Source: VRUE01 sp963805455 (GTDB lineage Bacteria; Actinomycetota; Thermoleophilia; Solirubrobacterales; 70-9). From it: a stretch of DNA of 64,000 nucleotides. The stretch is from assembly GCA_963805455.1 (NCBI GenBank), contig CAWDUJ010000001.1:124001-188000 (forward strand), read 5' to 3'. Of this stretch, positions 15,730-24,111 are shown one piece after another; within the stretch, counting starts at the first letter, position 1, and each line of letters begins with the position of its first letter. The notes under the pieces were generated by a model. That model was not told where the DNA came from. It saw nothing but the letters and a program-made list of their open reading frames with translations, and searched no databases. The translations under genes were made by a program, and so were the position numbers.

Positions 15730-17148
15730 TCAGCTCGTCTCGGCCAAGCCCGGTGTCCGGTTGATCCCTCTTCCCTCGAAGTACTCCCACTCCTCCTCGC
15801 CGAGCTCGGTCGCCGGCGGGTCTCCGTAGACCCACTCGCGCATGATCCGGTGCCAGTTGCGCTTCGCCCGCAGCTGGCCGAGCACCGCGACGACCCCGAT
15901 TTCCATCCGCCGCCCCATCAGCTCCTCGGCCGGCAGCGACTCGCGTCGCATCAGGTCGTAGTACTCGGAGCGGGGATCGTTGGTCGACTCGATGATCTTC
16001 ATCACCCGCCTGGCGCTGATCTCGATCTCGCGATCCTCGATGTACCAGCCGCCGACGGCCATCATGTGCTCCATCAGCCGTTCGGCGTCGAGCTTGGAGG
16101 GGTTCTTGATGAAGCCGAGGTCGACCAGCGCCGCCCGGAATGCGTCCGGGTCATCGCGCGAGGCGGCGTCGAAGGCGCGCCGTTGGAGGGTGATCTGCTC
16201 GTTGTCGAGCTTCTTCGTCATCCCGAAGTCGAGGAAGGCGACCCGGCCGTCGTCCATCAGCAGGTAGTTGCCGGGATGGGGGTCGGCGTTGAAATGCTGG
16301 AGGTGGAAGGTCGAGCCGAGGCTGCCGCGGAAGACGATCTCGCCGAATCGGCTCCGATCCTCGTGGGGCAGCTCCTTGATCTCCTCGAACCCCATGCCCT
16401 CGACGAACTCGGTGACCAGGACCCGGCGCCGCGAGAGCCGCGTGATCACTTCCGGCACGTAGATGAACGGGTGGTCGCGATAGGCACGCGAGAAGCTGCG
16501 CTGGTTCTGGGCCTCGTACTCGTAGTCGAGCTCCTCCATCACCCGCTCGCGGATCTCGTCGGCGATCGCCTTCGCGTCGAGGCCGGGGGCCAGCGCCTTG
16601 GCGAGGCGCACCATCGTCCCCGCGTTACGCAGGTCGGCGTCCATCGCCTCGGCGATTCCGGGGTACTGGATCTTGACCGCGACCGTGCGCCCGTCGAGCA
16701 GCGTCGCCCGGTGGACCTGGCCGATCGAGGCGGCCGCGAACGCCTCCTCCTCGAAGTCGGCGAAGAGCTCGTCGAGCGGTTCCCCGTCGTACTCCTCCTC
16801 GAGCACCTTCTCGACCTTCTCCCACGGCATCGCGGGGGCGTCGGTGCGGAGCTTGGCAAGCTGCTCCTGGTAGAGCTCGCGGTATTCCTCGGGGATGAAC
16901 TCGGTGTCGATGAACGAGGCGAATTGGCCGAGCTTCATCGCCGCGCCCTTCATCTGGCCGAGGGCGCCGACCATTTTCAGTGCGGTTTCGAGGTGGCGCT
17001 GCTCGAGCTTCTCTTTCCCGCCCTCCTCGGAGCGGGCGACATTGGTCGCCTTCGTGCCCGCGTAGCGGGCGCCCTGGACCCCGACGACAGAGCCGAGCTT
17101 CGCCGAGCGGCGGATCCTGCCCTTCGGAATCTTCGATTTATCGGCCAT
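15730..17148 (-). CDS. ABC1/AarF (UbiB-like) atypical kinase
   Basis: About 472 residues. Family hallmarks are the KxGQ motif (MKLGQFASF), the AAAS ATP loop (AAASIGQVHRA), the kinase lysine in VAVKIQYPG, catalytic HFNADPHPGNYLL and the DFG-like FLDFGMTKK. ABC1 kinases support isoprenoid-quinone or lipid metabolism, often as ATPases rather than protein kinases. No transmembrane segment is obvious at the C-terminus. ATG 17148 (MADKSKIPKG) is preferred; an in-frame GTG at 17172 is possible. The gene is divergent from ribosomal L25 and leads an operon with the DUF6159 protein. Confidence 0.9.
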   Translation of the reverse strand: MADKSKIPKGRIRRSAKLGSVVGVQGARYAGTKATNVARSEEGGKEKLEQRHLETALKMVGALGQMKGAAMKLGQFASFIDTEFIPEEYRELYQEQLAKLRTDAPAMPWEKVEKVLEEEYDGEPLDELFADFEEEAFAAASIGQVHRATLLDGRTVAVKIQYPGIAEAMDADLRNAGTMVRLAKALAPGLDAKAIADEIRERVMEELDYEYEAQNQRSFSRAYRDHPFIYVPEVITRLSRRRVLVTEFVEGMGFEEIKELPHEDRSRFGEIVFRGSLGSTFHLQHFNADPHPGNYLLMDDGRVAFLDFGMTKKLDNEQITLQRRAFDAASRDDPDAFRAALVDLGFIKNPSKLDAERLMEHMMAVGGWYIEDREIEISARRVMKIIESTNDPRSEYYDLMRRESLPAEELMGRRMEIGVVAVLGQLRAKRNWHRIMREWVYGDPPATELGEEEWEYFEGRGINRTPGLAETS

Positions 17149-17212
17149 CGGATCGGCCCTGAAGGGTGCCACAGGTTCCCGCCGGCGCCGTTTCTCTATT
17201 CTCTCCGGTCCG

Positions 17213-17908
17213 ATGGCTCGCGGACGCGAAACCCTGAAAGCGGCTCCCCGTGCGGAGTTCGGCTCGCGCGGCTCGCGCCGGCTTCGGCGTGAGGGCCTGG
17301 TGCCCGGCGTCGTCTACGCCGGCGGCAGCGACGCCCGCACCTTCCAGGCGGGCGAACGCGAGATCCGCGCAGTCCTCGCCGGCGGCCAGGCTCTCTTCGA
17401 TCTCGAGCTCGAGGGCGCCTCGGCGGTGCCTGTCGTCGTCAAGGAACAGCAGCTTCACCCGGTCCGCGGCAACCTCGAGCACATCGACCTCCAGGAGGTC
17501 AAGCTCGACGAGGAGATCCAGGCCGAGGTCGCGATCGAGCTCGAGGGAACCGAGGTCGCACCGGGTGTGAAAGAGGGCGGCGTCCTCGAGCACGTCACGC
17601 GCGAGATCACCGTCGAAGCGCTGCCGACCGAGATCCCGGAGCGGATCGTCGCCGACGTTTCCGAGATGGAGATCAACGACACCCTTCAGCTGGCGACATT
17701 GACGATCCCCGAGGGCGTGAAACTCGTCGCCGATGACCCCGAGGAGGTCACGATCGCCACCCTCTCGCCGCCCCGCGTCGAGGAAGAGCCCGAGCCCGCC
17801 GTCGAGGAGGAGACCGAGCTCGTCGGCGAGGAGGGCGAGGCTCCGGCCGAGGGCGAGGGCGAGCCCGCAGACGGCGACGGCGACTCGGGCGACTCCGGCG
17901 AGGAGTAG
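17213..17908 (+). CDS. rplY: 50S ribosomal protein L25 (TL5/CTC family)
   Basis: 231 residues: an N-terminal 5S-rRNA-binding L25 domain (RLRREGLVPGVVYAGG, KEQQLHPVRGNLEHIDLQ) followed by a TL5-type beta domain (GGVLEHVTREITVEALPTEIP, then IPEGVKLV). The last ~45 residues are an acidic Glu/Gly/Asp-rich tail, common in actinobacterial homologues. pth follows immediately, as in many actinobacteria, with the SD-like AGGAG for pth located just before this gene's stop. Confidence 0.93.
   Translation: MARGRETLKAAPRAEFGSRGSRRLRREGLVPGVVYAGGSDARTFQAGEREIRAVLAGGQALFDLELEGASAVPVVVKEQQLHPVRGNLEHIDLQEVKLDEEIQAEVAIELEGTEVAPGVKEGGVLEHVTREITVEALPTEIPERIVADVSEMEINDTLQLATLTIPEGVKLVADDPEEVTIATLSPPRVEEEPEPAVEEETELVGEEGEAPAEGEGEPADGDGDSGDSGEE
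17901..17905 (+). promoter_or_regulatory. Shine-Dalgarno-like AGGAG that favours an ATC start for pth
   Basis: AGGAG at 17901-17905 overlaps the end of the L25 gene. Eight bases (17906-17913) separate it from ATC 17914, near the optimal spacing. The alternative CTG 17920 is 14 bases away and CTG 17959 over 50. Confidence 0.5.
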
Positions 17909-17913
17909 CCGCA

Positions 17914-18519
17914 ATCGGACTGTTTCGCCGCCGGGAGGACTCCTCCGGCGAGCGAATCCTGATCGTCGGCCTCGGCAACCCTGGCAAGCGCTACGCCGGG
18001 ACCCGCCACAACATCGGCTTCGAGGTCGGCGCCGAGCTCTCGCGTCGCTGGGACCTGCCGCGCGCGAAGAGCCGCTTCGGCGGCCTGATCGCCGAAGGGC
18101 GCGCCGGCCCCGGGGGGCCGCGGGTGGCGATCCTGCTGCCGCAGACCTTCATGAACGACTCCGGCGACTCGGCGGGCCCGGCGCGCGGTTCGCTCAAGGT
18201 CCCACTCGACCGGGTGATCGTCCTCCACGACGAGATCGACCTCCCGTTCGGCGAGGTCCAGGCCCGGCTCGGAGGGGGGCTCGCCGGCCACAACGGTCTC
18301 AAGAGCCTGAGGGCGGGGTTCGGGGATCCGGAGTTCTGGCGGGTGCGGATCGGCGTCGGCAGGCCCGACTCGACCGACCCCGAGATCGTCTCCGCCCACG
18401 TCCTCGGCAGCTTCCGCGAGCCGCGGGCGGAGGTCGAGGAGCTGATCGCCGACGCCGCCGGGGAGGCCGAGCGCCTGGTCGAGCGGCTAGGTTCACCGGC
18501 TGAAGATGACGAGCGCTGA
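17914..18519 (+). CDS. pth: Peptidyl-tRNA hydrolase, apparently without ATG/GTG/TTG start
   Basis: Releases peptides from stalled peptidyl-tRNA. All active-site elements are present: VGLGNPG (Asn), TRHNIGFE (catalytic His), LHDEIDLPFG (Asp) and GLAGHNGLKSL (Asn). The frame has no ATG, GTG or TTG between its upstream stop at 17734 and the conserved core at 17956. ATC 17914 has a well-spaced AGGAG and would give MGLFRRREDSSGERILIVGL, a plausible N-terminus; CTG 17920 or 17959 are alternatives. A sequencing error or true rare initiation codon could explain this. It overlaps the next gene by 14 bases. Confidence 0.85.
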   Translation: MGLFRRREDSSGERILIVGLGNPGKRYAGTRHNIGFEVGAELSRRWDLPRAKSRFGGLIAEGRAGPGGPRVAILLPQTFMNDSGDSAGPARGSLKVPLDRVIVLHDEIDLPFGEVQARLGGGLAGHNGLKSLRAGFGDPEFWRVRIGVGRPDSTDPEIVSAHVLGSFREPRAEVEELIADAAGEAERLVERLGSPAEDDER

Positions 18520-19234
18520 GCGGACCGCATACGAGGTCGATGAGAACGGCGTCGCCGTGCTGCGGCTCGAGCGGCCCGAGGCGCGGAATGCGATCGACAC
18601 CGTGATGCTGAACGAGATGCTCGCGCGGCTCGCGCAGGCCGCCGATGACGAGGCCGTGCGGGCTCTCGTCATCAGCTCCTCCGACCACATGGGGCTCTCC
18701 GCCGGAGCCGACGTCAGGGAGGAGCTCGAGGGGCAGCAGAAGGTCGAGCGGATGCAGCTCTTCGCCGACCTCTACAACGCGATCGTCGCCTTCCCGAAGC
18801 CGACCGTCGCCGCCTGCCACGGGGACGTCGTCGGCGGCGGCGCCGAGATCGCGATCTGCTGCGACATCCGGGTCGGCGGCTCCAACCTGCGAATGCGGTT
18901 TCCCGGCGCCGCCCTCGGCGTCCCGGTCGGGCCGGCGCGCCTCGTGACCCTCTGCGGCCTCGGGACCGCCAAGTACCTGCTGCTCACCTCGCGGACGGTC
19001 GGCGCCGACGAGGCGCTTCGGCTCGGCCTCGTCAACCGGGTGGCGCCGGCGGCCGCGACCGAGGAGTCCGCGATCGAGCTCGCGACCGGCGTCGCCGCCC
19101 ACCCGCCCGAGGCCGTCGCCCGCCTGAAGCAGATGCTCCACGCCTGGGACGACATCGTCGGCCGCTCGGCGGCCGAGGGCGAGGGCCAGGTCGAGTGGCA
19201 GCGGTCCGGCCCGGGCCTGCCGACCTACGACTAG
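18506..19234 (+). CDS. Enoyl-CoA hydratase/isomerase family protein
   Basis: 242 residues, crotonase fold. The oxyanion-hole segments are SSSDHMGLSAGADVRE and VAACHGDVVGGGAEIAICCD. In the second active-site region (MRFPGAALGVPVGPARLVTL) the glutamate usual in hydratases is not evident, so the reaction could be different (isomerase, hydrolase or decarboxylase). C-terminal helices include PPEAVARLKQMLH. It overlaps the end of pth. Confidence 0.82.
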   Translation: MTSAERTAYEVDENGVAVLRLERPEARNAIDTVMLNEMLARLAQAADDEAVRALVISSSDHMGLSAGADVREELEGQQKVERMQLFADLYNAIVAFPKPTVAACHGDVVGGGAEIAICCDIRVGGSNLRMRFPGAALGVPVGPARLVTLCGLGTAKYLLLTSRTVGADEALRLGLVNRVAPAAATEESAIELATGVAAHPPEAVARLKQMLHAWDDIVGRSAAEGEGQVEWQRSGPGLPTYD

Positions 19235-19287
19235 ACGGTTCGGCCAACCCTATGGTGAGCCCGATCCTTTCTCGGTAAGGTCGTGGG

Positions 19288-21615
19288 GTGTCCGCCCGCC
19301 GTCCCTCCCGCGTCAGCGGGCCGCCTCTAGCGATCGTCGCCGTCCTTCTGGCACTGGGGCTGCTAGGGCTGTGCGCGCCGGCCGCCTTTGCGCTGACCTA
19401 CGAAGTCGACAGCATGGGCGACACACCGGGGGGTGCGTGCGTAACAGTCACCCCAGCAGACTGCACGCTGCGATCCGCGATCGAATTGTCGAACGCCTCG
19501 ACGAGCGACGACGACACAATCAGCTTCGATTTCTCGATCTTCAAAGGCGACCTCGCCTCCAAGATCACCCTCGGCGCGGGGCTGCCGGCAATCACCGACA
19601 AGGCCACCATCAACGGCAGCAGCTGCGTGACGGCCGCACCCGGTTCCATCAGCGGGCCCTGCGTCGAAGTCGGCGTCCCCTTCGGGCAGCCAGGGCTCAC
19701 GGTCGAAACCGACGACGTTTCGATCAACGGCCTGTCGGTGACCGGCGGGGGGACCGGCATCAACATCATCGACGCCTCCGGCGCGGCCGAAATCACCCAG
19801 AGCTGGCTTGGGGTGAAGTTGGACGGCAGCAACGGCGGCAACGGAACCGGGATCTTCATCGACCCCGATTCCAACAACGCCGTCATCGGAGGCAATGAAG
19901 CGGGTCAACGAAACGTGATCTCGAACAACGGCATCGGGCTCGACATCCTCGGAGCCGACAACGCGACCATTCGGGGCAACTTCTTCGGCGTCACGCCGAA
20001 CGGCCAGGCCGCCGCCGGAAACACGAACAAGGACATCGAGATAACCGACTCGACGGCCGGCGTCGGCTTCAAAGCCCAAAACAATGTGATCGGCGTTGCC
20101 CTGCCGAAAGCGGAAGCGCCGACGACCGACTGCGACAAGGGCTGCAACGTGATCTCGGGGTCTCCGAAGGGGATCGACCTCAACGGCGACGGCAGCGCGA
20201 TCCAGGAAGAGGCGCCGGCGACCGGGCCGACGGAAATCGACTCGAACTACATCGGGTTCAAATCAGACGGGCTCAGCGCGATCCCGAACACCGAATACGG
20301 GATCATGGTCGGCGCCGCCAAGGGCGTGTCGATCGGCGGTTCTCCAGCCCAGCCCACCTTCCGCAATACGAATCTCATCGCGGGTGGCAACTACGGCATC
20401 TTCGCCGCCGAAGCGGAATCGCTTCAGATCTACCTCAACGTCATCGGTAGCAATGCCGTCGGCGCTGCGGTCACGACTCCATCGGCGGCGGGGATCTTCA
20501 ACCTTGCGCTCGGAGTGATCCTTCCTGCTGTCATGCAGAACAATTCGGTCCGGATGGTCGGTGGGATTGGGATCGAACAGCGATTCACCGGCTCGCAGAT
20601 CCTGGGAAACTCGATCATCGGTGGCGAGATCGGGATCCTGACCAAGGTCTCCGGTGGCGAAGGGAACCTGATCGAAAACAATGGGATCGAAGGGGCCGAA
20701 CAGCACGGGATCCTGATCGAAGACGACGGCAACGAGGTGCTGGGAAACACGATCAGGGAATCCGGCGGGGCGGGGATCAGGATCCAGACACCACTCAACG
20801 AAGGCAAACTTCCGTCGACCGGGAACCTGATCGGCGGCCCGTTCGGTGATGAGAACTCGATCTCCGAAAGCGGGGGCCCGGCGATCGAAATCTCCAACCT
20901 CGAAGACAGCGACAACGAGGTCGCCAGGAACAACGGTGTGGACAATGCCGGCCCGTTCATCGACCTGGTCAAAGCCAACCCCGGGGAAGCCAACCACCCC
21001 AACCACGGGATCGCGCCGCCGGCGATCTCCACCGCGACTCAGACGACGATCAGCGGAACGGCGCTGCCGGGGGCGTCGGTCCTCGTATTCCGCAAGAAAA
21101 CGGCCGCGCCGGGCGAACTCGACTCGTTCATCGGCAGGACGACGGCCGACGGCGCCGGCGCCTGGAAATTGGACTACGAGGACCAGAATGAAGAAGCCGT
21201 GACCCTCCCCGGGGGGACCAATGTCGCCGCCCTTCAGACCAGCACCACGGGTGGCTCATCGGAGCTGGCGCTGACGACCGCGCAGGCCTCCAAAGAACCG
21301 GAAGAAAAAGGAAAAGGCGGCGGTGGCGGCGGCGGTTCGACCAACCCGGCGGATAAGACGCCGCCGCAGACAAAGATCACCAAGGGACCGAAGTCGAAAT
21401 CGGCCTCGCGGAAGGCGAAGTTCAAGTTCACCTCGAGCGAGGCGGGCTCGACCTTCCAGTGCAAGCTCGACCGCAAGCCGTTCAAGCCCTGCCGATCGCC
21501 GAAGAAGTACAGGGGCCTGAAGCCGGGCAAGCACGTCTTCAAGGTCCGGGCGACCGACGCCGCCGGCAACGTCGACACGAGCCCGGCCGTGAAGCGGTTC
21601 AAGATCACCCAGTAG
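19288..21615 (+). CDS. Secreted right-handed beta-helix protein with Ig-like C-terminal domain
   Basis: 775 residues, GTG start. The N-terminus has a signal peptide (LAIVAVLLALGLLGLCAPAAFA), followed by a CSLREA-like motif CTLRSAIELSN. Residues ~120-560 are many short parallel beta-helix turns (NNGIGLDILGADNATIRGN, ENNGIEGAEQHGILIEDDGN). Then comes a carboxypeptidase-regulatory-like stretch, a Gly-rich linker and a ~90-residue basic domain (TFQCKLDRKPFKPC...GKHVFKVRATDAAGN) frequent in Solirubrobacter-type secreted proteins. Possibly a polysaccharide-binding or lyase-like surface protein. Codons favour GAA/AAA, unlike the cytosolic neighbours. Confidence 0.85.
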   Translation: MSARRPSRVSGPPLAIVAVLLALGLLGLCAPAAFALTYEVDSMGDTPGGACVTVTPADCTLRSAIELSNASTSDDDTISFDFSIFKGDLASKITLGAGLPAITDKATINGSSCVTAAPGSISGPCVEVGVPFGQPGLTVETDDVSINGLSVTGGGTGINIIDASGAAEITQSWLGVKLDGSNGGNGTGIFIDPDSNNAVIGGNEAGQRNVISNNGIGLDILGADNATIRGNFFGVTPNGQAAAGNTNKDIEITDSTAGVGFKAQNNVIGVALPKAEAPTTDCDKGCNVISGSPKGIDLNGDGSAIQEEAPATGPTEIDSNYIGFKSDGLSAIPNTEYGIMVGAAKGVSIGGSPAQPTFRNTNLIAGGNYGIFAAEAESLQIYLNVIGSNAVGAAVTTPSAAGIFNLALGVILPAVMQNNSVRMVGGIGIEQRFTGSQILGNSIIGGEIGILTKVSGGEGNLIENNGIEGAEQHGILIEDDGNEVLGNTIRESGGAGIRIQTPLNEGKLPSTGNLIGGPFGDENSISESGGPAIEISNLEDSDNEVARNNGVDNAGPFIDLVKANPGEANHPNHGIAPPAISTATQTTISGTALPGASVLVFRKKTAAPGELDSFIGRTTADGAGAWKLDYEDQNEEAVTLPGGTNVAALQTSTTGGSSELALTTAQASKEPEEKGKGGGGGGGSTNPADKTPPQTKITKGPKSKSASRKAKFKFTSSEAGSTFQCKLDRKPFKPCRSPKKYRGLKPGKHVFKVRATDAAGNVDTSPAVKRFKITQ

Positions 21616-21634
21616 CCGTCCGGAGGCGCCGGTC

Positions 21635-22652
21635 GTGGACAATGCGGCCGTGCTGACCGTCGCCGTCACCGGACCGACCGGAGAGCTGGGCAAGCCGTTC
21701 ATGTCGGCGCTGCAGCGGGCGCCCGATGTCGACCGGGTGATCGGGATGGCGCGGCGCCCCTTTGACCCCGAGGCATTCGGCTGGGAGAAGGCGGAGTGCC
21801 GGCCGGGCGACATCCGCGACCTGAGCGCGGTCGAGGCGCTGGTCGCCGAGGCCGACGTCGTCGTCCACCTCGCCTTCGTCATCGTCGACGACGGGGGCGA
21901 CGGGACCGAGATCAACCGGGCCGGCTCCCGCAACGTCTTCGCCGCCGCCGTCGACGCCGGCGTCAAGCGCCTCGTCTACACCTCGTCGGTCGCCGCCTAC
22001 GGCTTTCACCGCAGCCTCCCCGAGCTGATCACCGAGCAGGAGCCCGCCCGCGGCTCCGGGCGCCACCCCTACTCCGCCGACAAGGCGGAGGTCGAGGCCG
22101 AGCTCGAAGATGCCGTCGCCGAATCGGAGACCAAGGCCTACATCTTCCGCCCCTGCGTCGTCGCCGGGCCCGGTGCGACCCTTCTCCTCGACATGGTCCC
22201 GCTCCTGGCCCTCGGCCAGAAGCTGCCGGGGCCGGTTCGCTGGGCCCTCGGCCGGACCCCGTCGCTGCGGCCGGTCCTGCCCGACCCCGGCGTCCGCTTT
22301 CAGCTCGTCCACCACGACGACGTCGCCGCCGCGCTGACCGCGGCGACGATCGGTGATCGGCGAGCCCGGCATCTACAACCTCGCCGGGCCCGGGGAGCTG
22401 ACGATCACCGACCTCGCCCACGAGCTCGGCTGGCACGCGATCGGGGTCCCCGCTCCCGACCTCGCGGTCGGGGTCGCCGCCGAGGCGATCTCCCACCTCT
22501 CGTTCCTGCCCCAGGAGGCGACCTGGATCGAGGCGATGCGGCGGCCGATGCTGATGGACACCTCCCGTGCCCGCGAGGAGCTTCGCTGGATGCCCCACCA
22601 CGACGCCCGCGAGACCCTGCGGGAGACGATCGCGGCCGTCCGCGCCCGCTGA
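21635..22652 (+). pseudogene. NAD-dependent epimerase/dehydratase with frameshift
   Basis: Extended SDR: VAVTGPTGELGKPF (Rossmann loop), RPGDIRDLS, YTSSVAAYG and YSADKAEVE (YxxxK active site). The frame that begins at 21635 is good up to about TAATIG near 22350, after which homology continues one base out of register from GTG 22353 (GEPGIYNLAGPGELTITDLA to ETLRETIAAVRAR, stop 22650-22652). A one-base indel at 22340-22355 therefore splits the gene. It is either a recent pseudogene or a sequencing error. Confidence 0.8.
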
Positions 22653-22659
22653 GCCGCCC

Positions 22660-23511
22660 TCAGCCGCCGGCCCAGCTCGCGGTGTCGAGCACCGTCCCGC
22701 CCCTGAACAGGCCGGGCTCGCCGAGCACGTGCTCGGCGACGGCGGCGCAGGGGGCGACCCAAAGGTCCCCGGCCTCCGCCGCACCGGCGGCGCGGTCGAG
22801 GAGCACGGTCAGGCGCTCGCCGCCGAGCCACTCGAGCATCCCGAGGTGGAGGACGATCGCGATGAAGCCGCCGTCGATGGCGAGCCGCTCGAGCTCGCGC
22901 TCGAGGCCCGCGAGGAAGGCGCCGGGGCCGATCGGCTCAGCCTGCCCCGCGATTTCCTCGCGGGCGGACTCGAGATTGGGTAGGACGCAGCTGGCGTCGA
23001 CGTCGCGCCAGCGGAACGGCAGCAGTGCCAGCCCGGCGTCGGTGCCCGCCCCGGACCCTGCCGGTGAGCAGTAGCGGAGCCCCGCCTCGCGGAGGACGTC
23101 AATGCCGCCCGGCCCGAGGCCTCCGCCCGGGGGCCGCAGACCAGCCATACCGAGGCCGAGCCCGTCGAACGCCTCCCGCCCGCGGGCAAGGTTCTCGGCC
23201 TGCTCGGCGACGCTGAGGTCGGACCACTGCTCGTGGCGCCAGGCGTGGTAGCCGACCTCGTGCCCGGCCGCGTCGACCTCGACCAGGAGCTCCGGGTAGA
23301 TCTCGGCGTTCAGCCCCTCGACGAAGAAGGTCGCGCCGAGTCGGCGCGTTGCGAGCTCGTCGAGCAGCGACGGCAGGACCCTGGTCGCGGTCGGGTGGTT
23401 GCCGAGCTCGGACCCGGGAACCTCGGCGCCGAGCTCGATTTCGGCCGCCTCGCCGAGGTTGTCGAAGGTGAGGCTGAGCGCGCCGCGGCACCCGCCGGGC
23501 CAGCTGTTCAA
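22660..23511 (-). CDS. NodB-type polysaccharide deacetylase
   Basis: 283 residues. The NodB motif 1 reads LTFDNLGE, with Asn where the metal-binding second Asp normally stands; motif 2 is YHAWRHEQWSDLS (HxxxH); RPPGGG follows as motif 3. An N-deacetylase acting on a polysaccharide or related compound is expected, but the TFDN variant may alter activity. No signal peptide is seen, so it may be cytosolic. Its ATG overlaps the stop of the upstream membrane-protein gene by four bases. Confidence 0.78.
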   Translation of the reverse strand: MNSWPGGCRGALSLTFDNLGEAAEIELGAEVPGSELGNHPTATRVLPSLLDELATRRLGATFFVEGLNAEIYPELLVEVDAAGHEVGYHAWRHEQWSDLSVAEQAENLARGREAFDGLGLGMAGLRPPGGGLGPGGIDVLREAGLRYCSPAGSGAGTDAGLALLPFRWRDVDASCVLPNLESAREEIAGQAEPIGPGAFLAGLERELERLAIDGGFIAIVLHLGMLEWLGGERLTVLLDRAAGAAEAGDLWVAPCAAVAEHVLGEPGLFRGGTVLDTASWAGG

Positions 23512-24035
23512 TCTTCCAGCAGGGCCGGGCTCCAGCGCTCGGGTTCCCGTCGCGCCTGCTCCCGCGCCCAGCGGAAGTGGTGCTGGGCGGAGGCGAGCAG
23601 GATCGGGAAGTTGAGCAGGCCGGCGAGGGCGAAGCGCCGCGCCCCGCGGGGGGTCTCGGTGAGGACGCTGAGGGCGCTCGAGATCCCCCAGGCCCAGAGC
23701 ACCGAGTTGTAGGCGGGAAGCTGCGCGTCGCTCAGGCCCTCGGCTTCGTCGAGCATCGGGACGCCGTGGTGCAGCGACCAGGGCCAGGCCTTGAAATGGA
23801 CGGCGACCCCGGCGACCCCGATGCCGGCGTTGAAGGCGGTGAGGCGCTCGGCGACCCGCCCGCCGCGGGCGGCGGCGACCAGGCCCATCGGGATCAGGAA
23901 GGCCCAGAGGGCCGTGGCACCGCGGCGCCCGAGCTCGGGCTCGAACACAAGGCCAACCCCCGCCCGTGTCTCGAACGCGTTGTGGGCGAGGAGGCCCAGC
24001 GTCGAGCCGGCGGCGAAGGGTCGGCGCAGTCGCAT
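23508..24035 (-). CDS. Membrane protein of unknown function
   Basis: About 175 residues from ATG 24035 (MRLRRPFAAGSTLG), preferred because the codons upstream are unlike coding sequence. Four to five hydrophobic segments, including ATALWAFLIPMGLVAAARGG, FNAGIGVAGVAVHFKAWPWS and YNSVLWAWGISSALSVLTE. Conserved-looking HHGVPMLDEAEGL and QHHFRWAR. No family recognised. Coupled to the deacetylase gene (4-base overlap) and divergent from mfd. Confidence 0.6.
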   Translation of the reverse strand: MRLRRPFAAGSTLGLLAHNAFETRAGVGLVFEPELGRRGATALWAFLIPMGLVAAARGGRVAERLTAFNAGIGVAGVAVHFKAWPWSLHHGVPMLDEAEGLSDAQLPAYNSVLWAWGISSALSVLTETPRGARRFALAGLLNFPILLASAQHHFRWAREQARREPERWSPALLED

Positions 24036-24111
24036 CGCAGTGAGACTAGCCCGTCTATCTAGAATCGGCGGTGCGTCGCCCGAATCGAGCGGTTCGGGCT
24101 TTTCGCGTGCC

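Noticed and set aside
15622..17292. A 556-codon plus-strand frame over the ABC1-kinase gene
   Set aside because: Antisense to a gene with clear kinase motifs; no homology pattern of its own.
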